A DNA stretch of 28,377 nucleotides from a virus. A model generated the notes under the pieces. The model saw nothing but the letters and a program-made list of their open reading frames with translations. It searched no databases and had not been told where the DNA came from. Of this stretch, positions 1 to 6,871 are shown one piece after another. Position numbers and translations under genes: made by a program. The DNA is taken from the IMG/VR virus record IMGVR_UViG_3300030451_002690, positions 1 to 28,377 of that record; one strand, given 5' to 3'. Every line of letters starts with the position of its first letter. The first letter of the stretch is position 1.

Positions 1-44
1 CGCCAAGTTATCATCTCAAATTCGTTGATGCTGATTCAGCATAA
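1..44 (+). CDS. C-terminal end of an upstream gene, possibly the major capsid protein (partial)
   Basis: Reading from base 3 gives a short tail ending in YHLKFVDADSA and a TAA at 42-44. Frame 1 is also open, to a TAA at 46-48, but its composition is less protein-like. A strong terminator follows, as is common after a capsid gene, and the next genes are structural. The capsid assignment is inference from gene order only; the sequence itself is too short to recognise. Confidence 0.4.
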   Translation, partial: PSYHLKFVDADSA

Positions 45-62
45 ATAAAAAATTGAAGATTA

Positions 63-92
63 GGGTGGGAATCCACCTCTCACCCTTTTCTT
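63..92 (+). terminator. Rho-independent terminator
   Basis: An 8-bp stem (GGGTGGGA, 63-70, with TCTCACCC, 78-85, one G-U pair) closes a 7-base loop and is followed at once by TTTTCTTCT. This is a textbook intrinsic terminator that ends the upstream transcript. It lies just before a new promoter-like element, so it separates the upstream (probably capsid) unit from the tail genes. Confidence 0.8.
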
Positions 93-93
93 C

Positions 94-102
94 TGCTATA
101 GT
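94..102 (+). promoter_or_regulatory. Extended -10 promoter for the tail gene block
   Basis: TGCTATAGT matches an extended -10 element (TGnTATAAT). It sits between a terminator and the first tail gene, whose ATG is 9 bases beyond the -10. A transcript starting about 7 bases downstream would have almost no leader. No good -35 is visible because that position lies inside the terminator stem. Confidence 0.5.
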
Positions 103-111
103 AGAGAGACA

Positions 112-444
112 ATGATTAAAGTAAAAACAGTTTTAATAGATGTATCAGAAGATAATAGTAACTCAATCAGTTTTAAGACTGATGGTCTATTGTTATCAGG
201 AATTAAATTTCCTGCAGCAATGACAGGTTCTACAATTACATTTGACCATTCAATGGATAACTCCACATGGGCTGATGTAAAAGAAACTGATGGAAGTGAT
301 GTAAGTTATACTATATCAGTTGGAGATGTAATAAGACTTGACCCTAGTGGTTGGGCTTTTGCATCAGAAGGTTGGTTAAGAATTACATCTTCTGGTAATG
401 AAGCAGCAGATAGAAGTTTAGAAGTATACCTAAGACATAGTTAG
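112..444 (+). CDS. Small predicted structural (decoration or head-tail) protein
   Basis: This 110-aa protein has no family I can name. It is rich in Ser, Thr, Asp and Gly, with alternating hydrophobic residues that suggest an all-beta sandwich; it has no signal peptide, membrane segment or cysteine. The pattern FDHSMDNSTWADV resembles beta-sandwich modules of phage virion proteins. It is the first gene after a terminator/promoter pair and ends 8 bases before the neck protein, so a virion role (decoration, head completion or fibre base) is likely. The leader is very short and the Shine-Dalgarno match is weak (AGAGAG), so it may be translated from a nearly leaderless message. Confidence 0.6.
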   Translation: MIKVKTVLIDVSEDNSNSISFKTDGLLLSGIKFPAAMTGSTITFDHSMDNSTWADVKETDGSDVSYTISVGDVIRLDPSGWAFASEGWLRITSSGNEAADRSLEVYLRHS

Positions 445-452
445 GAGGTTTT

Positions 453-1484
453 GTGAGTAGTACAATAGCCGACCTAATTAATAGGACATACAGAGAATAT
501 TTAGAACCAGTAGATTCTGTAGAAAGTTATTCTTATATAACTAATACAGATTCTTTAACTAGTGGTACTGGATTAACTTCATCAGGCACAACAGTAAAAT
601 ATGACGGTAACTTGTTTTCCGTTGAAGAAGAAGATGCATTAGATGCTGGTGCAATTATAGAGATTGGCCAAGAGTTAATGTATTCTACTGCATTAGATAC
701 AACAGCTAACGAGATTACAGTTAAAAGAGGACAAAGAGGAACTACAGCTGCTGAGCATGCTAATGGTTCTTTAGTTAAAATAGCTCCTGCATTTCCTCGT
801 AAAAATATTTATGATTCAGTTATTGACCAAATAAAAAATTTATATCCTACATTATTTGCTGTAGAAACACTAGATGTTACAAGTGGTACAGGTTATAGAA
901 TATTAGGAACTCATGGTAGTGACCAAGATAGTTATAATTATTTAGTTACTCCAATTAAAGCTATATCACAATATACAGATTGGAGTGCAGGTTCAGACCA
1001 AACAGGCTTAACTTATAAACCTGTAGGTATTGAATTAATAGACTTACCTAATCCATTTACTTGGACAGATGATACAAGCACAGAAAGAACTAAAACATAC
1101 ACAACAGGCCCAGATGTAGTACATGCATTACAATTTGCAGGTATAGCTTCAGGCCATACAACATATGTAACTTTTAAAAAGAAATTTGTAATACCAACTT
1201 CTGAAGCTACTACATTAACAGCAGTAGGTTTAGAAACAGAATACGAACCTATAATTATGGCAGGTGTTGCTGCACAGTTACTTGCTGGAAAAGATATTAA
1301 TATGGTGGATACTCCTTATATAACTGAACAATTAGAAGCTGCAGTATATCCTGTAGGTAGTTCTAGTTCTATTAGAAATTCATTATTACAATATCAACAA
1401 GTACTTATAAGCCAAGCTAGAAGTAATTTGAGGTCTAAATATCCGGAGGCTGTCCTATTACAAGGCGTTAGTTATCCTTCGTAA
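453..1484 (+). CDS. Phage neck / head-tail adaptor-like protein
   Basis: A 343-aa protein starting at GTG, chosen because AGGAGG lies at the right distance upstream (443-448). The N-terminus (ADLINRTYREYLEP) is helical. It is followed by a beta module around residues 45-110 carrying IGQELMYS and VKRGQRGTTAAEHANGSLV, and then by PRKNIYDSVIDQIKNLYP. Such modules occur in head-tail connector proteins of environmental phages (established pattern; the exact family was not searched). A second beta region with a helical C-terminus (LEAAVYPVG, then LQYQQVLISQARSNLRSKYP) follows. Its stop TAA overlaps the next ATG (TAATG). The position between head and tail genes fits an adaptor or tail-tube role. Confidence 0.6.
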   Translation: MSSTIADLINRTYREYLEPVDSVESYSYITNTDSLTSGTGLTSSGTTVKYDGNLFSVEEEDALDAGAIIEIGQELMYSTALDTTANEITVKRGQRGTTAAEHANGSLVKIAPAFPRKNIYDSVIDQIKNLYPTLFAVETLDVTSGTGYRILGTHGSDQDSYNYLVTPIKAISQYTDWSAGSDQTGLTYKPVGIELIDLPNPFTWTDDTSTERTKTYTTGPDVVHALQFAGIASGHTTYVTFKKKFVIPTSEATTLTAVGLETEYEPIIMAGVAAQLLAGKDINMVDTPYITEQLEAAVYPVGSSSSIRNSLLQYQQVLISQARSNLRSKYPEAVLLQGVSYPS

Positions 1485-3451
1485 TGCCTAGAATAGCCAC
1501 TACTGATTTAATTTCTAACCCTAAAAGATATGGGTATGACTTTAGAATTGATAGATTATTACTTCGTGCTGCTATAGGTCCTGAAAGGCCTATGACTATA
1601 CAGTCATCAGATGTTCAAGAAGGCCAATCAATTAATGTTAAACAAAATCCTGAAGATTTTACTTCTAACATAGGTCGTGTATTTTCAAGAAGTAATTTTT
1701 CTGCAGGCCAAGGGTTAGATACTGCACATAGAAGCAATGGACAACCTGATGATGTAAATAGATTTTGGGATAGTAAAGGTATAGATGTATTTCATGCAGA
1801 TGATGAAACATCATATAGTGTACATTTATTACATACAACACAAGATGAAGGCATCAACTTTAGTGGTAGCAATAATTACTTGACACAAACTACAGATGGA
1901 AAACTATGGGTAACTGATGCTAATAAAATTTACAAATCAATTAATTACGGTGATACATGGACACAAGAAACAACAGGTAATACACATAACTTTACAGGTA
2001 TAACTTCTGTAGGTAATAGAGTATTTGCTACTACTGCTAATAGTGACAATACTGCTTCAGAGCTTTTAGAATATACTACTAGTTGGAATGCAAGAACAAC
2101 TGCACAAACATCAAGTGGTGGTTTAGATGGTATATGGTTTTATAAAGGTGTATTAATTATTGCTGGAGATGATGGCACTGTAGAAAGAGTATGGGTTATA
2201 TCTCCTTTTAATCAAACATGGAATAGTTCAGATTTAACAGATGGTGATGCTTTATTTAGTTTCGAAAGTACACATAGTGTTTCACAAGTTATAGATGCTG
2301 GTGCTGTAATACTTGTAGCTAGTACTAATGGAGATATATATTCTATTAAAGATAATGCTGGTACTTGGGCTTTAAGAGGCCAGACACATATACCTTTTGA
2401 AGAAGTACATTCTATTGCAGCTACAGAAGGTATTGTATTTTTTGGAACAAAAGATAAATCTTCAGATGTAGGAAGATTCTATCGTGCAGAATTATTAGTT
2501 GCTAATGACTTACATGTATTAGGCCAAAGACAATTAATTAAAGAATGGAATATATCAGGACAAGATACTACACCTAAATATATGTTTGTATCAAGAGACA
2601 GTGTTTATATGGGTATTAAAGAAGGTTCAAGTGAATCATATTTGTGGCGATATTATCTACCAACAGGTGGTATAGCTAGAGATTTGAAAGCAAGTGCTGG
2701 TGGTTTTGTTACTGGAATTACTAATTCTGCTGGTAAGTTTATAATGGTTGTAGCTGGTGCTGATATATGGAGAGAAACATCTACATATGAAAGTACAGGT
2801 TATCTTATAACATCTGCAGCAGATTTCTTTACAGCTGAATCAAAACAGTTTGTAGGTGCGGAGTTATCTACAAAGGAACTAGATGCAAATGTATCAGTAG
2901 ATTTATATTATAATAATAATTTTGAAGATTTAGATAATCCTAATAGTACTAATTATAACAAAGCTATTAACCAAATATCTGGTACAGGTGATACTGAAAA
3001 GCAAATAAAACCTGTAGCAAGGTATATTATAGGTAAATTAGTTTTAAATTCTGCAAATGGTGTAAATACACCTTATGTTAAATCTATACAATTTAGAGCA
3101 TTAGCAAGGCCAGAACTTGTAGTAGCACAGATACCTGTAAATATATCAGATAGAGTAGAAAGGCCTGGAAGAAAACCTCTTAAGGTTAGAGCTTTGGGTG
3201 ATGCTGTTTATCAAGAGTTAAGATTATTAGAAGGTGATGCTGTTACATTAGAAATATTTGACCCTAATGAAGTAATTAAAGGTGTAGTAGAACAAATAAG
3301 TTATCCTATTACAACTAACTCTGAAAGAGGTTCTGTATTAACATATGCTACTATAACTGTAAGAGGTACTAGACAAACAACAGTTGTAGAACCTTCTTCT
3401 ACAGTTGTCTTTGGTATTGGAAAATTAGGTGAAACAAGATTTGGTGGATAA
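1484..3451 (+). CDS. Large tail structural protein with Asp-box/beta-propeller-like region
   Basis: A 655-aa protein. The N-terminus (about 1-100) contains basic segments (RYGYDFRIDRLLLRAA). The middle (about 110-440) has repeated beta strands and an Asp-box-like motif SINYGDTW at residues 152-159, typical of propeller blades, plus related blades such as TTDGKLWVTDANKIYKS. The C-terminus (about 530-640) is a separate beta domain with VTLEIFDPNEVIKGVVEQ and TYATITVRG, resembling a tail baseplate or tube domain. It is translated from a TAATG junction without an obvious Shine-Dalgarno, so it is probably coupled to the neck gene. A role in the tail or tail tip is inferred from the fold signature and neighbours. 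A catalytic glycosidase role is not supported, because no active-site pattern is visible. Confidence 0.6.
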   Translation: MPRIATTDLISNPKRYGYDFRIDRLLLRAAIGPERPMTIQSSDVQEGQSINVKQNPEDFTSNIGRVFSRSNFSAGQGLDTAHRSNGQPDDVNRFWDSKGIDVFHADDETSYSVHLLHTTQDEGINFSGSNNYLTQTTDGKLWVTDANKIYKSINYGDTWTQETTGNTHNFTGITSVGNRVFATTANSDNTASELLEYTTSWNARTTAQTSSGGLDGIWFYKGVLIIAGDDGTVERVWVISPFNQTWNSSDLTDGDALFSFESTHSVSQVIDAGAVILVASTNGDIYSIKDNAGTWALRGQTHIPFEEVHSIAATEGIVFFGTKDKSSDVGRFYRAELLVANDLHVLGQRQLIKEWNISGQDTTPKYMFVSRDSVYMGIKEGSSESYLWRYYLPTGGIARDLKASAGGFVTGITNSAGKFIMVVAGADIWRETSTYESTGYLITSAADFFTAESKQFVGAELSTKELDANVSVDLYYNNNFEDLDNPNSTNYNKAINQISGTGDTEKQIKPVARYIIGKLVLNSANGVNTPYVKSIQFRALARPELVVAQIPVNISDRVERPGRKPLKVRALGDAVYQELRLLEGDAVTLEIFDPNEVIKGVVEQISYPITTNSERGSVLTYATITVRGTRQTTVVEPSSTVVFGIGKLGETRFGG

Positions 3452-3475
3452 AAAAAATATGGTAGGATATTAATT

Positions 3476-3652
3476 ATGTCAATGTTGATAATGCTCAAGG
3501 AAGGTGGTAGTCTTAATATAGATGGTAATCCACCACCTATTGATGAAGACATTGACTTTACAGATGATGTAAGCTATTCTGCTATAGTAGGATTAGCAAG
3601 TTTTGGATTATCACAATTTGGTAATACAGTGAATACGGAGAAGAAAGCGTAA
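3476..3652 (+). CDS. Small hypothetical protein (58 aa) between tail and fibre genes
   Basis: A 58-aa open frame begins at ATG 3476, eight bases after GGTAGGA, and ends at TAA 3650-3652, whose last A is the first base of the next gene (TAATG). The protein has an acidic middle (PPPIDEDIDFTDD) followed by a hydrophobic Gly/Ser segment (AIVGLASFGLSQFGN). Filling the gap exactly, with a Shine-Dalgarno at one end and a coupled junction at the other, argues that it is real. I do not recognise a family. A minor virion component or a fibre-attachment peptide is possible. Confidence 0.7.
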   Translation: MSMLIMLKEGGSLNIDGNPPPIDEDIDFTDDVSYSAIVGLASFGLSQFGNTVNTEKKA

Positions 3653-4557
3653 TGACATTACAAACAGCAAAGTATAGTAACTTTTTTGAAACCACCTTAG
3701 ATGGTGCAGTAGGTGCTTCAGATACTAATATGACTTTAACAGCAGCTCCAACAGACGGAGCCTCAAATATTTCTGCACCTTATTATTTAGTAATAGACCC
3801 AGATAGTACTTCTAAAAGAGAAGTAGTATTAGTAACAAGTGCATCTGGTACTACATTAAGTGCAGTAACAAGAGATGTAGAAGGAAGACATTCACCAGAC
3901 CCATCACATGCTGATGATATAACAGTTCGTATGGCTGTAGTTGGTGAAATGTTTGAAGATTTACATGACAGAATTAATGATGTAGCTTTAACAGGAGATG
4001 TTACAGGTACTATTAGTTCATCTACACAAGATATAGCTACAACAATAGCTGCTAGTTCTGTACAAGTAGGAAACATAGATTTCTTAGTTGATGAAGATAC
4101 TATGTCTTCTGACTCAGCAGTTAAAGTTCCTACACAGCAATCAGTTAAAGCTTATGTAGATAGCGGTGCTACTACAATGACTAACAAAATATTAAAAGAT
4201 TATGCTGAAACAGACCAAGATGTTACTTCTTCTTCAGGAGTAATTACTATTGATTTAGCAAATGGTAATACAGGTTCTATTACACTTGGAGAAAATATTA
4301 CTGATTTAGATTTTAATAATGTACCAGCTGCAGGATTAGCAACCTTTACTTTAATTGTTACACAAGATGGTACAGGTTCTAGAACTATGGCTATTAACCA
4401 ATGTAATGTTAATGGTGCAGGACATCAAACAGGTTTAACTGCAGGTGGTGCAGGGCTAACACTATCAACAGCAGCAGCATCTGTAGACATAGTTACATTT
4501 TTGTTTAAAGATGCAGGTAATAAACCATACATATTTAGCCAGCTAGCGTTTGCATAA
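3652..4557 (+). CDS. Tail fibre / fibre-base protein
   Basis: A 301-aa protein. Residues about 5-100 form a beta module (APYYLVIDPDSTSKREVVLV, then VTRDVEGRHSPDPSHADD) that resembles the module of the neck protein. Around residues 110-170 comes LTGDVTGTISS and then DSAVKVPTQQSVKAYVDS. The ATKVPTQQSVKAYVD type of motif is widespread in phage fibres just before a variable C-terminal domain (established pattern). The C-terminal part (about 180-301) is Gly/Thr-rich beta structure ending YIFSQLAFA. It is followed by three fibre-like paralogues, so it may be the trunk that carries them or one of several host-binding proteins. Confidence 0.7.
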   Translation: MTLQTAKYSNFFETTLDGAVGASDTNMTLTAAPTDGASNISAPYYLVIDPDSTSKREVVLVTSASGTTLSAVTRDVEGRHSPDPSHADDITVRMAVVGEMFEDLHDRINDVALTGDVTGTISSSTQDIATTIAASSVQVGNIDFLVDEDTMSSDSAVKVPTQQSVKAYVDSGATTMTNKILKDYAETDQDVTSSSGVITIDLANGNTGSITLGENITDLDFNNVPAAGLATFTLIVTQDGTGSRTMAINQCNVNGAGHQTGLTAGGAGLTLSTAAASVDIVTFLFKDAGNKPYIFSQLAFA

Positions 4558-5129
4558 TGGCTCCATTAGGTGCGGCTAGGGCCTTAATCACAGGTGGTGC
4601 TGTAGATTTAGGTAAACTAGAAAAAATACAAACACAAACTATTTCAGGCAACACAGGTGCAGTTCAATTTACTTCTATTGACCAAAGCACATACAAAACT
4701 CATTTATTAACAATAGCTAGAATGAAATCAGACGCAGATAATAAAGCAGTTGAATTAGAATTATCTAATGATGGTGGTTCTTCTTATGAAACTAGCACTT
4801 ATTATTGGGCATTTGACTATATGAAAGCAAATGGTACATTTACAAGACCTGGTGGTTCAAATAGTGGAGACTTTACATTGATACAAAATGTAGGAAACAA
4901 TACAGCAGAGAATTTTAATGCTTATGTTTGGCTTCATAATTTAGGTAATGCTTCAAAATTTTCTACAATAACTTGGTCTGGTGTAGGTATGACACAAGAC
5001 CCTGACCAAATATCAGTTTTTGGTAGCGGTACTTATGCAACTGCTGAAGCAATAAATGCTTTGCAATTAAAATTTTCAAGTGATAATGTAGCAAGTGGTG
5101 TATTCTCATTATATGGAGTAGGAGAATAA
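4557..5129 (+). CDS. Fibre-like virion protein, paralogue 1 of 3
   Basis: A 190-aa all-beta protein starting at a TAATG junction with no visible Shine-Dalgarno. It shares its plan with the next two genes: an N-terminal strand (IQTQTISGNTGAVQFTSID), YKTHLLTIARMKS corresponding to YDNYVVKYVF and YDVYVVKYSI in the others, and a C-terminal closing strand FSLYGVGE corresponding to EVYGVKE and TLYGLNK. Such short tandem proteins ending in a [LV]YG[VL] strand occur in fibre clusters of aquatic phages. A receptor-binding or fibre-tip role is inferred from the neighbours. Confidence 0.55.
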   Translation: MAPLGAARALITGGAVDLGKLEKIQTQTISGNTGAVQFTSIDQSTYKTHLLTIARMKSDADNKAVELELSNDGGSSYETSTYYWAFDYMKANGTFTRPGGSNSGDFTLIQNVGNNTAENFNAYVWLHNLGNASKFSTITWSGVGMTQDPDQISVFGSGTYATAEAINALQLKFSSDNVASGVFSLYGVGE

Positions 5130-5130
5130 T

Positions 5131-5670
5131 ATGGCAGGTAGTTTAGAGTTAGTTAAAAAAACAACATCAAGTTCTAATGCAGATATAGTTACTATCACTG
5201 ATTGTTTTACAGCAGACTATGATAATTATGTAGTTAAGTATGTATTTGAAGATGATTCTGGAGTAGCTAATAATACATTTTTTAGATTTTTAGACAGCTC
5301 TAATGCTGCAATTAATAGCACATTTACTTATCAATATGCTACAAGAAACCACAATTCAAGTACTGAATTTGATGTATATAACTCAGGACAAAATGAAATA
5401 TTTACATCATACTTACCTGATAAAGATTTAAGTTTAGGTAAAGAAAGACAAGGTGTTGCTTATGTTTATAATCCTTATAGTAGTAGTAAATATACTGGTG
5501 TATTTTTTCAAACACATGGTGTGTCAACAAGCAATGAGTTTATGGCATCTCAAGGTATAGGTTTGTTAGCAACAGCAGGAGTAAATAAAGGATTTCAAGT
5601 AATACACTCAGGTGGTGGTGATGGTATTAAATCAGGTGCCACAATAGAAGTATATGGAGTAAAAGAATAA
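5131..5670 (+). CDS. Fibre-like virion protein, paralogue 2 of 3
   Basis: A 179-aa protein that starts one base after the previous stop, with GGAG upstream inside the preceding gene. It begins MAGSLELVKKTTSS, close to MAGALIKVDSDTSG of the following gene, and shares the YDNYVVKYVFEDD strand and the closing IEVYGVKE. The middle (residues about 50-150), with aromatic and Asn/Ser-rich loops, differs most among the three copies, as expected of a variable binding surface. Duplication and divergence within a fibre locus is the simplest explanation. No enzymatic motif is visible. Confidence 0.55.
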   Translation: MAGSLELVKKTTSSSNADIVTITDCFTADYDNYVVKYVFEDDSGVANNTFFRFLDSSNAAINSTFTYQYATRNHNSSTEFDVYNSGQNEIFTSYLPDKDLSLGKERQGVAYVYNPYSSSKYTGVFFQTHGVSTSNEFMASQGIGLLATAGVNKGFQVIHSGGGDGIKSGATIEVYGVKE

Positions 5671-6194
5671 TGGCAGGTGCATTAATAAAAGTAGATAGTG
5701 ATACTTCAGGAGGAAGTGTTGCAGAACTTAAAGTTACAGGTATAGATAGTACTTATGATGTATATGTAGTTAAATACTCTATTAAACCTGTTGATAACGA
5801 CAAAGATTTATATATTAGAACTACAACAAGTGGTACTGCTGATAGCGATAGTCAATACGATGAAGCTACTATGTTTCACAGAAGAGATGCTGCTTTTGCA
5901 AATACTTATACTACTAATGCGGCACAATGGTATGCTAACTCAGCTTCTTCAAACGATGCTGCTATAGATGTTGCTGGTACAATGTTTTTATTTAATTTTG
6001 CTAACGCATCAGAATATAGTGCTATGACACATGAAAATGTTGGTTGGAATATTACTATTCCTGGTATGACTGCAGAAAATGGTGGAGGAGTTCATACTGT
6101 AGCAGAAGCAAATGATGGTATTGCATTATCATGGGAAAGTAGTAGTAACTTTGCTAGCGGAAGTAAAATAACTTTATATGGACTTAATAAATAA
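5670..6194 (+). CDS. Fibre-like virion protein, paralogue 3 of 3
   Basis: A 174-aa protein starting at TAATG after paralogue 2; GGAG lies about 12 bases upstream, too far to be a strong site. It shares the N-terminus (MAGALIKVDSDTSG), the YDVYVVKYSIKP strand and the C-terminal SGSKITLYGLNK with paralogue 2. Central residues are Ala/Asn/Tyr-rich and differ from the other copies. Together with the two preceding genes it forms a tandem set that probably makes the host-contact parts of the virion. Confidence 0.55.
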   Translation: MAGALIKVDSDTSGGSVAELKVTGIDSTYDVYVVKYSIKPVDNDKDLYIRTTTSGTADSDSQYDEATMFHRRDAAFANTYTTNAAQWYANSASSNDAAIDVAGTMFLFNFANASEYSAMTHENVGWNITIPGMTAENGGGVHTVAEANDGIALSWESSSNFASGSKITLYGLNK

Positions 6195-6217
6195 AGTATG
6201 GTAATATAGGAGATATT

Positions 6218-6520
6218 ATGGCAACAAAAGAAGAGCTACAAGCAGAAGCAGATGCAGAGATAGAGGCAGCTAAGCCTATTAATAAATCAGTTGATGGTGT
6301 TACAGTAGAATTTTCTGATGCAGATTATGCACAAGCTAAAGTAGATTTAGGAAATTCAAAATGGAATGACCAACAATTTGGTTATATTAATGATAGAAAG
6401 TTAGCTTATCCATCTATAGCAGACCAATTAGATATGCAATATTGGGATGCTGTTAATGATACAACTACTTGGAAAGATGCAGTAGCTAAAGTTAAATCAG
6501 ATAATCCTAAACCTGAATAA
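6218..6520 (+). CDS. Tail assembly chaperone-like / fibre-associated protein
   Basis: A 100-aa acidic protein with a good Shine-Dalgarno (TAGGAG at 6206-6211). The N-terminus is a charged helix (KEELQAEADAEIEAAK). The C-terminal half holds DRKLAYPSIADQLDMQYWDA, very like the AYPSIxDQLDMLYxD motif of small proteins encoded beside fibre genes in many marine phages, sometimes annotated as tail assembly chaperones. Family placement is from memory of the motif. Its position right after the fibre paralogues agrees with a role in fibre assembly. Confidence 0.55.
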   Translation: MATKEELQAEADAEIEAAKPINKSVDGVTVEFSDADYAQAKVDLGNSKWNDQQFGYINDRKLAYPSIADQLDMQYWDAVNDTTTWKDAVAKVKSDNPKPE

Positions 6521-6527
6521 AATTATA

Positions 6528-6536
6528 TGCTATAAT
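6528..6536 (+). promoter_or_regulatory. Extended -10 promoter, start of lysis/membrane gene set
   Basis: TGCTATAAT is a perfect extended -10 element directly after the stop of the preceding gene. Exactly 7 bases separate the -10 from an in-frame ATG at 6544, so transcription would begin at or beside that ATG. No Shine-Dalgarno precedes either candidate start, which fits a leaderless message. No clear -35 is visible. Confidence 0.5.
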
Positions 6537-6693
6537 GTCCTTTATGGATTTTATACTTTTCTTTTTTTTAGGTTACTGCTCAAGAGATATTTTTAATTAT
6601 ATTAAAGCAGTAGTAAATAACTATGACCTAGATAGAGAATTCAAAAACATTATTGAACTAGATGAGGAGTGGCACAGTGACGACCTCCCATAA
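6535..6693 (+). CDS. Small membrane protein (52 aa, or 49 aa from ATG 6544)
   Basis: The frame is open from ATG 6535 to TAA 6691-6693. The N-terminus is a hydrophobic segment (MDFILFFFLGYC), followed by a charged tail (RDIFNYIKAVVNNYDLDREF) and an acidic end (DEEWHSDDLP). ATG 6544 is the better start: it lies 7 bases after a TATAAT and neither ATG has a Shine-Dalgarno. The frame overlaps the start of the next gene and supplies its Shine-Dalgarno. A single-pass protein in this position could be part of the lysis set, but I recognise no family. A run of eight T at 6572-6579 lies in the membrane segment. Confidence 0.6.
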   Translation: MSFMDFILFFFLGYCSRDIFNYIKAVVNNYDLDREFKNIIELDEEWHSDDLP

Positions 6694-6871
6694 CGGTAAT
6701 GGCTTTACCCAAAAAGAAATGTTAAATTTAATACTAGAAGGACAACAAGACATAAATAAACGCATAGACGAATTGCACGAAAAAGTTAATCAGAAATTAT
6801 CAAGACAAGAATTAACTGGGTGGTTAGTTGCTATATCTGCATTAGTAGTACTAATCAACAGTGTTATATAG
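6677..6871 (+). CDS. XhlA-like small membrane protein (holin-associated)
   Basis: A 64-aa protein. I chose GTG 6677 over ATG 6662 because AGGAG at 6665-6669 is 7 bases before it. Residues about 12-45 form an amphipathic, coiled-coil-like helix (MLNLILEGQQDINKRIDELH, then EKVNQKLSRQELTG), followed by one C-terminal membrane segment (WLVAISALVVLINSVI). Coiled coil plus C-terminal membrane anchor is the layout of XhlA/haemolysin-type proteins that work with holins in phages of Gram-positive bacteria (established). The assignment rests on layout, not on a searched match. Its end overlaps the following secreted protein by 11 bases. Confidence 0.55.
   Translation: MTTSHNGNGFTQKEMLNLILEGQQDINKRIDELHEKVNQKLSRQELTGWLVAISALVVLINSVI

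Noticed and set aside
3449-3460. Frameshift on the A-run at the end of the 655-aa tail gene
   Set aside because: The stop codon precedes most of the run and the next gene has its own Shine-Dalgarno; no extended product is suggested.
6570-6580. Programmed slippage on the run of eight T in the 52-aa membrane gene
   Set aside because: The frame is already complete without a shift and no longer product would result that makes sense.
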